In this document: positions 15,111-29,005 of the stretch, piece by piece
Layout of the letters: each line of letters starts with the position of its first letter
Position numbering within the stretch: the first letter of the stretch is position 1
Assembly: GCA_024516035.1 (NCBI GenBank)
Contig: CM044960.1
Coordinates: forward strand, 17,616,183 to 17,680,182
DNA from: Bactericera cockerelli
Taxonomy: Eukaryota > Arthropoda > Insecta > Hemiptera > Triozidae
Length of the DNA stretch: 64,000 nt
Direction of reading: 5' to 3'
The notes under the pieces: generated by a model
Database searches by the model: none
Told to the model about the DNA's origin: nothing
Seen by the model: only the letters and a program-made list of their open reading frames with translations
Translations under genes and position numbers: made by a program

Positions 15111-18100
15111 CAAGAGGGTAAAGGACACCGAGGCATTTTGATTGCAAGATTCAGTTCCGTACTGCTCAGAGGATATAAAATATTCATTCAAATTATGAAG
15201 GCAAAGTGTAAAGTGTATCCCCTAGGATCTGGGGAAGAGAAAGGGTGGTAGACCCAGGATTTCAGTCGGAGAATAATTGATAACAATTTTTGATCCTATT
15301 TTCACCCTCTGCCTCCCCAGCTTCCCGTCACATGTTACATTATTACCCACACTTTCGGGGGCTAATTTGTAATCTCCTAAGTCCTAGGGTTGATGCCCTT
15401 TTCGCTCCTTTGAAATATCGTTTCCTATGTTCATGAAAAATTCAACGCCCCTTTCTGATTGAGCTATTCATACCTATACTATCCATGGGGTGGTTTGCTG
15501 TTCACAGGTCCAAAGGTATCAGTTGCAAGTTTCAAACGAATATTATCAGCCCATAACACCTGAATAACAACCCCAAGTTTTTTAGAGGGTTCAATTTGTT
15601 ACATTACTGTAGAGATTTTAAATCTAAATTTTTCTTGAAAACATGATAACCCAGTAACGTACCAATATTCAGTCTGTTCAAGTTATGGGATTTACTCTTT
15701 TTCATTTCAGAGTGCAACTAAATTCGAATATAACATGACATTAAGGATAATACAAAAATGCATTCGAGTATTAGAGTAACATGTGAGAATTGTAAGATAT
15801 CGCTATTGAGATACAACACCTCCTAGTCCCGATTCTGTTCCCCTTTTTCTCACAGTTACTATGTAAATAAACTGATGCATGTAAAATCTTACTTGATTGC
15901 TTATTTAATAATTGGTAAATGAATGGGTTCTTTGTGAATTTACTCATCAATATTTATTGGGGTAAGAAAATTATAACGTTCTGAATTGTGTTGAACAATT
16001 GTGAAAAGTACATAGCAGGTATGGAATGTAAGGAGAAAGTAACGTTTCTAGACATTTATAAGAAATTTTGATAAAGTTGGAACATTAACTATTTCACTGT
16101 TCACTTCTTTTATTTTACTGTTCTGTTTATTTGTACTGGAAGTTTGTGTCATATCATCATCATTTAAGAAGGAGCTTTGACTACATTATGTGTTCTAGAA
16201 TCTAGATTAAAACCCAACATTTCCGGTCGAAATGATCACTTTTTAGACAAGATAGAATATCATAATTTGTTTTTTTCTCTCACTTTCTATACATATTAAT
16301 ATAATATCAAAATGTTCCATGTGGTTTTTATTTTGCAACAGAAGAAACAGCATTCAGAATCTGTCAAAAATCAACAACACCAACACTTTAAATCTAACGA
16401 TGAAGTCATTATCTCGGTACACATGTATGGATTCAGAGAAAGAACTAATTTCTTAAAATAATAAAACTGCTAGGGGGAGTCTACTAAGATATTTCCATTA
16501 GAAAATGTTCAAGTTAATAAGTGTCTAAATGAAATTATCCGTGATGGGTTTTTGTTTTGAACACAAGCACTCTTCTTAAATTGAAACACTAGTTCCTCCT
16601 CATATTCAGGATCTGCTCACAAGAATTGGATTTCTTCTTGGAAATATATTTATGAATGTAGGTATGTACTACATTCAATTCATCAGAAAGTTGGAAAGAT
16701 AAGAGTCTAATTTTAAGTTTATCATTGCTGAATTAATTCCATATTCATGTCTGGATCGGTTTTAAAAAAAGAAGAAATGGACATATTAGGGTTCCTGAAC
16801 CGAAACATGAAACCTACAATATAATCCTTCCATGTTCGAAATAATACTTAAAAGTAAGTAGGTTTCTATTACAGAGTTGGGTTCTGTAGAAGTAATGTCA
16901 TTATTTTCCAATATTTGTCATGCTTGTCTCATTTTCAAGTAGGTGTATCATGATTTACGGTCAGTTCATACAAAATTCCTCGCTTCTTTTAGTTCCTATA
17001 CTCTTCCGTAGTGATTACAACTAACGGTTGTTTACTCTATGACAAATAGTTCCATTTCCACTTATCCTAATCTTCTTTACGTCGGGCCTGGTCACCATCG
17101 TGTATTGTGTGGTTAGTTCTTGCCTAATGTATTAATCGGGAACCCAGGAAGGGTGTGTTCGAGATAAGATTTCCTGAAGACTATTTACTTAGCGATAATG
17201 GAATGGTGGGTCACCGAGCAACACAACTCAGGGGGTAATATATCATTGAAGACACTGTCAGACCGTGGAGTTATGATTTTCGATACGACCAAAAGGGTTT
17301 GATTTTTGAAGCAACGGGAATGGTTAAAGGTCATGGTTTAAGGATGATGTTAAGAAGATTAGATGATCTAGGAAATTTGAGAGATACAAATTATTAATTT
17401 TGATTTAGAAAGTGGGCGCTGATGAACATTGTTGCTGGTGGTGTGAAGCAAGGATAGTTCATAGTTATCTCTGGCTCAGCTATTTGTTCTAGAAGTGAAA
17501 AGAGTCAATGAAATCTACTTAATTCTATTTGCAATTGATCTCTGACCAAAACAAAATTTAGACATTTATGAGAACAGACAGCTAGAGTACCTGTCTCAAG
17601 CTCCATTGTATGTATGTACTCTACTGGTGGCTAATACAAAGTGTCGAGAAAATTTATATCCCACCCACCTTCACTCTCCGACAAAAAAAAATAGCGCTGA
17701 AAAATTTACTCATTTCAAATTTCCCTACCTTGTCAAAATGCTCCCCTCTGTATTTGTGTGTGAATTTCTACCTTTCTCCCTTCTCGCGTTACTTTTATGG
17801 AGAAAAATGGAAATGATTTCCCTGACGAAGGGTAATTTTTTAAACTTTTTTCCATTTTTTTTTTTCAAAGTACATTTCAGTAAATTCCCGCTTAGCTCTA
17901 CGGTGCAGTTTCGGAACAACAAAGGATTTATGAGGATATCTCTATGCGTGCAGGAACATATTTTTTCCAGCCCGAACTTTTTAATCCCCAAATTGATAAA
18001 GGAGGAGTTTGTTTGTATAGATTTTCCTCTCTCGTTTGGCAGGTCTATAACCCGTATCAGCAGGTTCAGTGTATGAGGACCCCTGTCGAATTTCCTGCAC

Positions 18101-18906
18101 AACTGTGTTTAATCAACCTGAACTTTTTTGTTTTTATTTATTTTGTAAAATGAAAACAAGGAAGACAGGAGGTAAATACGACATGTGTTTTTGGTGTGTT
18201 TTATCATTGTTCAAAGCTAATGCACAGTTTTAGGGATGGAAGAATCAAATTAGGTTCTCACACCCTTTCAGCGGCAGGTTTTGATGTTGGATAGAAGTTG
18301 AATGAGTACTACCTATCCTCTCCTGCATTATAAAGGTAATTTTAAAAATTGAAGTGAAAAGTAAAGACAAGAATAAATCCGATAACATTTGCTGCAATAT
18401 ACCTATGCACAGAGCTGTAATATCGGTGTTTTAAGATATTTCACATCCACTAAGTTCCTGAATGCTAACAAACTGTTTTTATATAAGCCATAATCCATCT
18501 TATAGAAAGGGATATCAGTGTATTGGACTAATGTGTTATACTGGCATGAAGATACTGGTGGTTATCCTAGATGACAATGCGGGTACCCTGTCGCTATAGC
18601 TCCTTTATATCACAAAAAATACAATAAACCCCTTTGCTCATTACTGTTTTAGAGAAATAATCCTCCTATCTTGTATTCTTGAGCTGAGGACATGTTGTTG
18701 TAACTTCTGATTTCCTCTCCTTATCCATAACCCTCTTCCATGTAGGTATATTCTCCGGCTTTGTTATTATTGTATTTTTTATTCATCACGGCTCGTCTCT
18801 TCCCTTGTCTTGTATTATCTATTTTCATACTTTTTGTCACAATGGAGAACCAATAGAAGACCCAGCATCAATGTAATCTTTTGTGTCTTGTTGCTGTGTC
18901 GTTGTG

Positions 18907-18929
18907 TTTTTTTTTTTTTTTTTTTTTTT
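18907..18929. repeat. Poly-T run, 23 nt
   Basis: Could be the A-tail of a minus-strand retroinsertion coming from the right (GCAATAAATC follows at 18930), but no recognisable body or target duplication is seen. Confidence 0.9.
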
Positions 18930-21089
18930 GCAATAAATCACAAGATTTTGTATTGTGATGTGTGTGAATAATTTTATTTCCCTGGTGGGTTTGGATCCTC
19001 AGGAATCCTGAGATTTGCATTTTTTGACGATCAGTTGTAAGAACCGGTACTTCTCATCTATTTTCTGTAAGATTATCTCTTATGGTTTGGACCAAGCTAG
19101 AAAAGTTGTTATGAACGGACAACAGAACTTGTTACTCGTATATTGAATCATTTTGAACATTAATGTGAGTTAAGTGTTATTCTGGGTTACGAAGAGATCA
19201 TCGAGATAAAACAGCCTTCATCCATTTTGATTGACACAACACTTATTATTTTATGATTTCTTGACATTGTATGTTGCTTGGTATGATATAAGTTGAGATA
19301 CTGTGTTCTATTAATACCAGAGCTCTGTGCAAAGTATCTGCTAGGCAGATACACGTACTCTGTCCAACGTGTGTCTGGAAACGTTTTTTTACACGCCTCA
19401 AAATTCAAATGGTTTGCAACAACATTTTACATTGTGCATAATTTATTGCCTTATTAACTTGAGCTTGTAAATAAGACAGGTTTAATACACTAGATGCTTG
19501 TCGGTAAATACCTTGCGTTTAATGTTTTGTATAATTAATTAAAAATCCAGACACTCCTAAGATTACAATGTGTTTAATTAATCAGATACCTATTACCGGT
19601 AATAGAGCTTGATGGAAATTTAATAGAACAGAAATGAGTTTTCTCCTGAAGAATTCACTCCAAAATTACAGGAAGTTAGAAAGGCTGCAGTTTTTTTTAT
19701 TATTTGAAAACTTATACATCTACGCAACATTTTTTGATATGATCAACGAATTACCTAGTTTTGTCGTTGAGAAAGCAATTGTTGGATTTTAAATTTTTTA
19801 GTTGGGGTTTAATTGATATCTCTTGCACGGTGATGAGAGAATTTGAGAACAGCCTTGATGATGTAGCTGCTTTTTAGCATTGTATTCCACACTATCTATT
19901 TTGTTCGTTCTTGACTAGTGTATCATTTATGTCCTTTAAAGTTAAAGCATGCTGTTTACGAAAACAAAAATCTGATATTTAGGAACATTCTTACATTTAC
20001 ATTATTCTTTTAATGTGTAATGTTCATATTAAACATCTGCACTGAAATTTCTAGTCCTGTTTTCCTCAATCTTGATTCTACATTTTTACTTGAAATTGTC
20101 TGGTAATATTTTGTTCTAAATTTGACGAAAGACTAGAAATAAAACGGTACTTTTGTAACCTAGTTATTTCCTGTAGATTCGAGTTACTCTACTGGTCGAG
20201 ATGGAGTTTCTGATAGCTCCAGCTTAAAAATATGAACTTGCGAGAATTTAAGTACAACTTCAAAAAAATATTTTGTCTAGGTAATCCATGTTTAATTGCA
20301 ATGTGTAATTTTATTTAGATACCTATATTATATGTACATCTAGCTATGCAGTTTAATAAAATATACCTGGCCACCAAAAATAAATAGGCTTAGTTGTGGA
20401 ATTTAGTTTGTAATATTTTGATGTACATATTTTCACAAAATTAACTGTAATAAGTAGGTACATACATACTCCTATTTATTTTAATAACTTTTTACATACA
20501 ATGTCTTTTACTTTATTGTTGAATATCTGAAGTCTGGCTGAAGTATGTTCATGTTTAGTATTATGTTCCTATTTGATATGCCTTAACTACAATTTATTTT
20601 GATGCAGTTTGTTCAAAACAAACTTATTACACTTAAAAAGACCATAAAAAAATGTTAGGAGCAGAATGAAGAAGAAGCTGAACATCTCAAGGAAAAAGAA
20701 AAGAAACGGAACAAAGCAGAAGATAAAAGACAGAATAAGTAGAGCTGAACATAAGACAGCCCACGACTAATTACGCTAAAAGAAACCTTGTTCTATGCTG
20801 GAGAGATTTCTGATATATCTTCAAGTCTTGTCGCTCAGGCTTGTCTTTTCATCTTGAATAATAAAGTGTCATGGAAATGTAATTTATGCATTCCATAAGG
20901 CACAAACGTCATGTAGGTACCAAGTATTATTTTCTTTTAGTTTTAGTTGAAAGTTTATTATTTTTTATTGCCTCGAAGGGTTCCTTAACCCTGGCGAAAT
21001 TCATCTGCAATCATTGGCGCGATGTTATTCTCGAGTGAGGTCAGGACTTGGTAGCACGAAATATGTGTCTCTTGAGGAAGAGGAAGTAT

Positions 21090-21125
21090 GCTTAGCTCGG
21101 TGGTAAGATACTCGCTTGCCATGAA
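21090..21125 (+). other. tRNA-like fragment, A-box half only
   Basis: TTAGCTCGGTGGTAAGATAC followed by CTCGCTTGCC reads like the first half of a tRNA (D arm and anticodon arm). The sequence then turns into an A-rich run, with no B box. Probably a truncated SINE head. Confidence 0.35.
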
Positions 21126-24100
21126 GAAGAATTTATATTAAAAAAAAAAAAATGTTTGTAAGGGACATCTTCCGGTGCGCTTGTGTCACTACTCACATCT
21201 TGCACTTGCCCATCAGAGGGAAGGTATAGTATGGAATGGGAAAGTTACAACAGAGACCACAAGAGTCTACATTAGCTCCTGTTTCATGGCTCATCTAAGA
21301 AAAATTCTTATTGAAAGAGAAAAAAACCATCCTGAGTATTAACAATCTTTTTAGATAAATATATAAATTGTATAATATTTGAATATATGACAGTATGATC
21401 GATTCATATCATATGCTTTATGTCTATTTTAAAATTAATTTAATTGAGTATTTGACATAAACGATTATTCTACGAAATATTATTGTGCCTTTGTCTGAAA
21501 TGGTACTTGAAAGGGTTAGTTCTCTAAGAACCTGACTCCCTTCATATACGAGTACTTGCTTTTTTATGTGTTCTTATTTTATAGGCTTTCTTAATATTAT
21601 GTTTTATTGCTTTCCTTGTATTATTGTTATTTCCAAACACTTAATCCTATTAAAATGGTTTCATAATTGCTTCATTAAAAAACATGAACAATCTAAGAAG
21701 CCTATGGGATTGAGTGTTTGTTCAATGGGAGCCATGAAGCACTTGACATTGTGCTGGATTCATTTATTGTGTTCAATGACAAGTCTGGATAAATATAAAT
21801 ATAATATTATGTAGGTACATGTGTTTGTATATACTTGGTGGTAGTACCACCGTGGTACATATAACAGTATTGAGTACTGACTAAAACAATTTATGTTATA
21901 ATATAATTATGTACCTACCTATTGTGAAAAGAATATTAACTATATAAATATTTTTTGAAGCCATGTGTCATTTTATACGGGTGGACAATTCTTAATGTAA
22001 AATTCTTGTAGGTATAGTTATTTGAGCTATTTATTTATTCTGCTGTAGAAAAAAAAGCACGAGGCGCCAAAGAACAGAAATGATTTTGTGACTAATGGTG
22101 AGAATAATTAGGAAACGATTGAATAAGTTGGAATTTACTTTTAGCGTTTTAAAATAAAACCTCAAAAATTCTATACATACCTAGTTGAACATTTTAAGTG
22201 TGATGTCAATATTAATGATTACATATTTTTGGTATTCTGTATTAGAGCAGGTAATGTAAAAAGTCAGAGTATCAGTAAAAAACTTATAAATTGTCTGCCA
22301 ATACCGCATATCTTCATCGAGGACATTCTTAAATCACTCTTGGCACTTAAGTTTATTAAAATGACAGCAAATTGGCCACATAGTTCACAACGCTTCCTTT
22401 AATGAGACACAGCTCCAGCAACATTCCAGAAATTCTGGATGTGAGTTGGACAAACTAGGAAACTTCCAAGTGGAATCCAATAAACACTTGAGTCACAAGT
22501 TTGGTCCGAGAAAAAGTTTGAAAACTTTTTTACCCGAAGAAATTTCTGTGGCGTTAAATTTATTTAATGACAGTCGTTGCAAATGATGATAGGTTATAGG
22601 TATTCAAGATTGTATATTTAAATATGTTCCATCTTTGGTTTAGTTTTAACTTTTAACTAAAAAAAAGGTGAAAATTGTTGAAATTTCAATAGGTATAGTT
22701 TTTGCACTAAATAACTCTCACATATTTCATCAGTATTCAAGAATTTTCTTCAAACTCGTTTTTTGTTCTCAGAGATTACTTTTGACCATTGCAAAATGTA
22801 CGACACATTAGTGGATTATGACACCAAGAGACAAATTTTATTCGTTAAAATTTATGATTGTATTTTACAATAAATAATATGGAAATTCATTATATTTCTG
22901 TGTACTTGTACACCTACCTGGTTATCCCAATAGAAAGAAGGCTTCATACTATCTGGCGAGTAAGGGGCCGAAATAATAAATGACCTCATCAAATAAACAT
23001 GTTTCTGGTTGTTGTTTTTCCGTGTCCCATAAATCTGGCCAGGTTTTGGACAGTTTTGGAAACATGTTTATTATTTCAGCTTCTAGTTGGGGCTCTGTGT
23101 TGTGTATCTGGCGGAGAAATAAATCTTGAAACAAATTAAGATATTTATGGCTATCTTGACCGTCATCTTCCTCTAGCTTTGTTTTCTCCTACAGGGTGCT
23201 CCATACTGGGGACACTTCACCTCAAAAACTAAACCGATTGTTTGTTTCAATGTTTTAAACATTCAATGAGCAATTAAGAAATGTTCTAGTCACTGAAATA
23301 ATATAAAGGAATAATTTTGTTCTTGAATCTTGGTTTGGAAAATTATCTCAGAAAATATTAATAAGGCCTTATTAAGATATATCATCCGACTAGGACAAAT
23401 GAGTCTCACAATTGTTATTCAACCAGTAAGACGTATTATTATGTGGTCCAAGTCCCAAACTTGTCAACTTAGTCCGTCTCTCATACTTCTTCATGAAAAT
23501 ACTTGAACATTTGTATGCAACAATATTCTCTCTCTCTTGTACATCTGATGCGCTTACAACTTCGGTAAAAGCTTCAACAAATTTCACTATACGCAAAAGT
23601 GTTTCTTTTTGTTGTATGTTCATTGTACTTACTATTTTGTAAGATTTGGGCAGTTCCAGTAGAGACCCGCTCAGCCTGTACTTCCGTTGCATCATGGCCT
23701 GATGTCTATCTCAGGATCTCTATCACATGGCAGTCATGGCACTGTCGCTCTGTAACGAATGGCTTTTGCTTTCCTCGAATGTTCTTTATATTAATTTAAA
23801 CCTCTAATGGTCCTGATTATAATAAAAATGATAAAGTCTCTTGTAGATTATTGTTTCTCGTATCTTTTTACTGATCTCAACCAAAAATATATTCATGAAT
23901 GGAGCTGAGCGTTCGTTGGTTTCTTGTTTTGAATGATAAATAATGGAAACAATGAAGATATATGCCATTAATTTATGTAGCTGGCAACATCGTAGGTTGA
24001 ATGGGTTGCCCATATCTCACCACGTAGAGGAGAGTACGATAGAAGAATTCATTGTAGAGAGGACTCATAATAAATATCAGGGGACTGAGATACAAACCTA

Positions 24101-27032
24101 TCTCCTACTGTATAATATTTAGTTACTAGTTCCTAGATAAATTTCACCAAATATCTTGTCTTTTTAATTGGAGGGTTCCGAAGAATTAATTTTGTGTTAG
24201 TATTTTTTTACACAAAAATTTAATGTTTTTATTTTGCTCGTTGCTTGACGAAATATTTGCTTGTATTGTAAATAAAAACCAATTTTTCTTCACAATGTTT
24301 ATATCCATTCAAAATCAAGAAGTCATTGTAGGTACATTCAAGCAAGCGACTTCACACGAATATAAAGGACGCATCGATCCCCGCAGCCAATTAAAAACGA
24401 TATCCAAGTTTTGCAATCGAAGAAGTTAAATCAAGTTTTCTTAGATTTTTTATTTTTAAACCTTTTATAGAAAATGAATAAATAAAAAACCAACAGTCCA
24501 GCGCAGATATCTCGAGACAACCTCAGGACGGGACACTCGTGACAGGCCTCACCGGGCTGTGTGTTGTACAATAGACAGGAATGCTGCGACGCTGATTGCT
24601 GTAAATTGTGAGCGTCTTTGATTGAGAAACTGATTGACAAGGTGACAGCTGGATCTGAAATGATTTGCATAGTGTGAAAAGAATATCGGTCACTTGTAAT
24701 AGGGCAAGACTTATACGAGTATGATATCCTGGTAATGTTCTATATGAAAATAGTTCTAGCCTAATGTATCATTACCTAAATTTCTTATACATGACTGTCA
24801 TATCGCTGTCGCACTGTTATTTTTATAGCGCACTGGAATCTCAAATGCCCTTTGAATATTATTAAAATCATTAGTATTTATCCAACTATTTCCTAATCTG
24901 TGTGTGATTTTCTGCTGATTTCAGGTAAGTGCGGACTAGTCAGATCGATCTGGCTTGGACTTTAGAGCTAGAACTGCTGATCCCGACCGGCATACCAATG
25001 CTATGTTACAAGAACTTGCTGCCTCAATAACATCGAGTAAGATTCCATTGTTCAATTAGTTCTTCTATGGTTTATATTGTGTCCTAATTACATGTCTTGA
25101 TTCAGGTTCTTTTAAACCTCATTTCAATTTTACTTTTTTTTTTCCTTTTAGGCGCTTTCACTCTGCTGGAGCAGGTAGTTCGCGCCGATATCCTGTTTCT
25201 AAATCCTAGTATACATTTCTAGTTTTCTCAGATATTTAATAAGTGATTTTATTAAATAATTTTACTTTTAATACCTATTTTTTTACAATAAACTTGAAAT
25301 TGATGCACTTATTTCTATAACTATTTTCTTTTCATTCATAGACAATTATTAGACATACATAGGTGTTTAAAACGTATTTTGGACAGGAACCTAAAACTGC
25401 GCACAGCTAACTATACCTAAATGGTATTCTAGAGAGGTATATTTCGTATTTTTTAAGCAAGCATAGCTTTTTTTATTGACCATAAAGCTCCAAAGGAGAG
25501 AGCATCAGAGGGGCCCCTTTCCCTGCCCCCTTGTATCCCTCAAAAAGCTCCCTTCTGGTAAAATATTTCCTTTTGTGGTTAAAAAACACTAAAATTTTTA
25601 ATCTCTTCGTGCCACACTACCAACCACCTCCAACAATGTGTAAGATCTTAGTGGGTGGCTTTGTGTGGGGGTAATTTTACATTTTAATTATTCTCTTTTC
25701 CTGAACGACGCCTGTGTTATGTTTGGTGCAGTATACAAATAGAGGTTCTAAAAATGTTCTGATTAATTAAAAAAGGTAACTTGAAATTCTGCGTGTACTT
25801 AAAAATTGTTCACAATGAGTTTGCATTTATGTATGTACAACATTAACTATGTATACTTGTATACGCTTGTATGTAAGTACATATATAAAACATGCTCAGT
25901 CGTATCTTTAGAAGCACACTTTATCTACTTTCATATTATTACACTTCTGTTTAAGCTAAGTAAATACGCCATACATATGCGTTCCCCGGCATTACAATTT
26001 CCACGCCCTCAGGAGGGGAGGAGGGCAAATAGAACTTCACAAAGGCTTGCCCGGCCATTGTGCGAGCCTGGTAGAAAATTATATTTGTACAGAACGTGTA
26101 CAAGTTTTGGAACTTTATCCTATTCAATGGTTTGAGGTTCTGCCGTTCTCACATCAAAAGTTTTTGGGATTCAACTGAGGAGGTAATATTACTACATAAA
26201 TATACCTACCCACTACATAAACATAACAATAGAATTTCTCTCTAAGAAGAATTTTTGTTTCAGAAAGAATAATTTACACCTGCGTATGAAATAGACAATG
26301 TTAATGATAGTCCGTTTGATTTGCGCAATGTATCTATCTAAAACATTTTTAATTTGGACAAAAGTTCAGTATTGAGAACACAAAGTACCTAGTAATTAAA
26401 ATTAACGCAAAATAAGAGTAAGGAAACTCATATAACTCTATTTACAGTCTTAAATTTCTCTTGCCTAAGGCTTTCGCGTTAGACATGTATTAGGTAGGTA
26501 AGTTTCATCGCGAAATAGGATATTTATCAGGACAAACAGAAATTTCTATTATTATCACTCGGTAGTAAATTAATCATAGTTAAATTATTATTTATTACAA
26601 AGAGACCACAAGTACACCCAACCATTTAATAATTGGATAAGTAGCAATGTAAAACCAATAAATAATTTGAATAATAATTGTGTGAATGAAATCTGATTAA
26701 AGGTCTCTTAATAACCCAAATGGGCATCAATAAGTAAAATTCCCATTAAATATTCATCACAGGGATATGTCTCACGGTTAGAAGGGGTGAGGGTTTCCAT
26801 TTTATGTGGGGAGCTTTACAAAGCTTTGTAGTTTTCGGGACAGCCAAAAGTTACAATTACCCCTCCCTGGGATGCTCTTCGTCCTCCCTTCTCCACTGCT
26901 ATTACACAAATTGGTAACTTGGAATATATTATATGTGGGTTCGCCATTATATTCATTATAATGGATACATGGTGGAATAAAGACCTAACTATGCGTACAT
27001 GTTAACTCTATTGAAACGTGTGCTCATTTATA

Positions 27033-27041
27033 TACAGGGTG
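27033..27041. repeat. Solo TACAGGGTG-type terminus
   Basis: TACAGGGTG as at the ends of the two TA-target elements, followed by TTGCGGAACTTC. No inverted partner found. Similar solo ends: TACAGGGTG at 23190-23198, and CACCCTGTA at 1033-1041 and 34512-34520. Confidence 0.35.
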
Positions 27042-27540
27042 TTGCGGAACTTCAAGACCAGTATAATCAAATACTCTTCAAATGTGACACTGATCACCGA
27101 AAAAAGTTTTAGTTATCTGGTGTTACACCTAAACATACTTTAAAAATTAAGTGACACTCGCAGAAGTTTGATAGTAAAAAGTGAACCCTATCTATATTTT
27201 TCTAGCAAGTCCCTTTCATTTTATCTTGACTAATATAAACAGCTTTTTGTTGCTTTTTACTTCTTCAATCACCTCAGAAGAATAAAATTACGTCTTCTAT
27301 TCTTCATCTTTTAATTTATGAACACAGAATTGCCTCTAGGAATTTGAAAGTTAGGGCACAAAACAAACCTTCAATTTTCCTCGGCAAAGGCCACACAGAA
27401 AGAAGATAGTTTCTCATTACGATTTTGCAGGGAGTTTTAAACTGAACAGAATATACAGTAGCTATGTAGCGCTCATATTAAAGGCTGAAAACTTTTCCCG
27501 AAATACCACAATGCTCTCGGTGGGCAGGGGAGTGATGTTA

Positions 27541-27564
27541 GGGGGGGGGGGGGGGGGGGGGGGG
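27541..27564. repeat. Poly-G run, 24 nt
   Basis: Twenty-four uninterrupted G. The true length may differ because such runs are prone to sequencing and assembly error. Confidence 0.95.
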
Positions 27565-27678
27565 CAGGATAGGGCCATTCATTATAACGAAACTACTATG
27601 TAGGAAGCAGGGGGGCTTTTGAATAATTTCGAAAATTAAAAAGGAAAGAGAATAATATTATTGCTCCTCGTTTTATAC

Positions 27679-28037
27679 TACGGGGTGACTGGAAAGTTCA
27701 GGGTTCAACTTTGTGTTTAAAACATACCTAATATAGACAGGGTGTGTTGGACGCCAATAAGTACGTACCTTTCTATTGGGTCAATCAACTTCTATCGGGA
27801 GGGAAAAAAAAGTGCATGCGGTGAATCTTTCGTTCCGAAGATGACTAAAGTCCGATCTAATACTCTGTTCATAGCTTGTACGTGACATAGCAGCTCTTAG
27901 TTTTTATTTAATGGAATCTAGATAGACAAAAGTACAAGATAGATGCGATTATACTTTAGTCATAAATAAATATGTATCTCTATTGTTTGATTTTGTCTGT
28001 TCACTCATTTTCAGCAATATGTCTGAGTCACCCTGTA
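27679..28037. mobile_element. Possible small TA-target element with CAGGGTGACT-type ends
   Basis: TACGGGGTGACT (27679-27690) and AGTCACCCTGTA (28026-28037) are inverted with one mismatch over 12 bp, and each starts with TA. The enclosed ~335 bp holds no gene. Similarity stops after 12 bp, so this may be chance pairing of two unrelated ends. Confidence 0.35.
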
Positions 28038-28636
28038 TGTGAGAGGGTGGATCACATAAAAAGGCAAACAGGGGGTGATGAAGGGAAAACCTTTGAATTT
28101 ATATATTCTCGTTAGGAATGATAATTATGTCCCGGTTAATACGTTACTGTCTATTTATTTTGAGTGTTTCCTAAAGTATTCATTTGGTGAATTTTAATTC
28201 TCTTGTCTCAGGGAAGAGAGCGTCGAACGATTACATGAATACATAGAATACTAAGTTTTACATGAATTTGAATAAGATTTGAAGAAAAAAAGAAAAAAAA
28301 AAATTCTAGACGTATGGGACGTTCTAGATCTAGTTGTTCTGGTACTTGTTGGCGTTCGAGTCATTCTTGAAATGCCACCCACCATTTCTCATTAATAATG
28401 TACTTTCAGTACCAATAGGTTACTAGTGACGCTGAATAGGGACACAGCTTGAGAACCGCTGCTTATTTATGAAATAGACAGCGACCGCATATCAGAAGTC
28501 TGCGGCCGGCTTTCTATTCAATAGGTCTGTGATGTCTGTATTCTACTCAATAGGTATTGTATCTCTGTCCCTGTGGGACGAGTGAAGGGGGTCTGTAGTA
28601 ATTTGATGGGCTATTAGCTTTTGTAATAGTATATTA

Positions 28637-28641
28637 GACAC

Positions 28642-28647
<6 letters not shown>
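28637..28647. repeat. LINE target-site duplication, 3' side
   Basis: GACACATTAAT abuts the T-run that represents the LINE A-tail. Its last T is ambiguous between the duplication and the tail, so the certain part is 10 bp. Confidence 0.7.
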
Positions 28648-28675
<28 letters not shown>

Positions 28676-28677
<2 letters not shown>

Positions 28678-29005
28678 TGATACTTTTATTTACAATCTAC
28701 AATGCTTAGTATAGGAAAATACAAATTGTAATAAGTAAATTTGATGTAGTAGATATGACATGGAGGAGAAGTAGCCCAATGACTACACTCCTTTTAAAAT
28801 TGCAATATTCTGCTAGCTGTTTGTTTAGCAGCTCTACATGTGACACCCACATGAAGGCGGAACAGATGACACAACATAGAGTTACAAATGTAACTGTAAT
28901 ACCCAATTTACGTTTTTTTTTTATATTAGTTGTGTCATGTCAACCACCCAAAATGCCGGCACCACACCCAAAGCTGCAAAACTAGGGTACAACAGTTAAA
29001 TTAAT
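28676..29005 (-). other. 3' UTR of the LINE with AATAAA signal
   Basis: This 330-nt stretch lies between the ORF2 stop (TAA, 29008-29006) and the A-tail. On the minus strand an AATAAA hexamer falls at 28690-28685, about 10 nt before the A-run, consistent with the element's own polyadenylation signal. Two short overlapping reading frames here are not coding in my view. Confidence 0.75.

Larger units (their letters stand above)
15111..27032. other. No gene found
   Basis: AT-rich; holds the tRNA-like fragment at 21.1 kb, the T23 run at 18.9 kb and a solo TACAGGGTG end at 23190. A 156-codon frame at 17606-18076 overlaps a 125-codon antisense frame and reads as low-complexity Phe, Leu, Ser and Lys; not called. 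Confidence 0.55.

Noticed and set aside
17606..18076. 156-codon plus-strand frame with a 125-codon antisense frame
   Set aside because: It starts at TTG, is low-complexity (Phe, Leu, Ser, Lys), contains T-run-encoded Phe, and shows no domain or splice context.
24530..24660. Minus-strand exon candidate preceded by CATTTCAG and containing CCCGGTGAGG
   Set aside because: Moderately GC-rich with plausible splice words, but frames show no recognisable protein and the polypyrimidine tract is poor.
25140..25190. Pyrimidine tract, TTTTAG and then GCAGGTAG, looking like a 23-nt microexon
   Set aside because: Signals this short occur by chance in T-rich introns; no supporting exons nearby.
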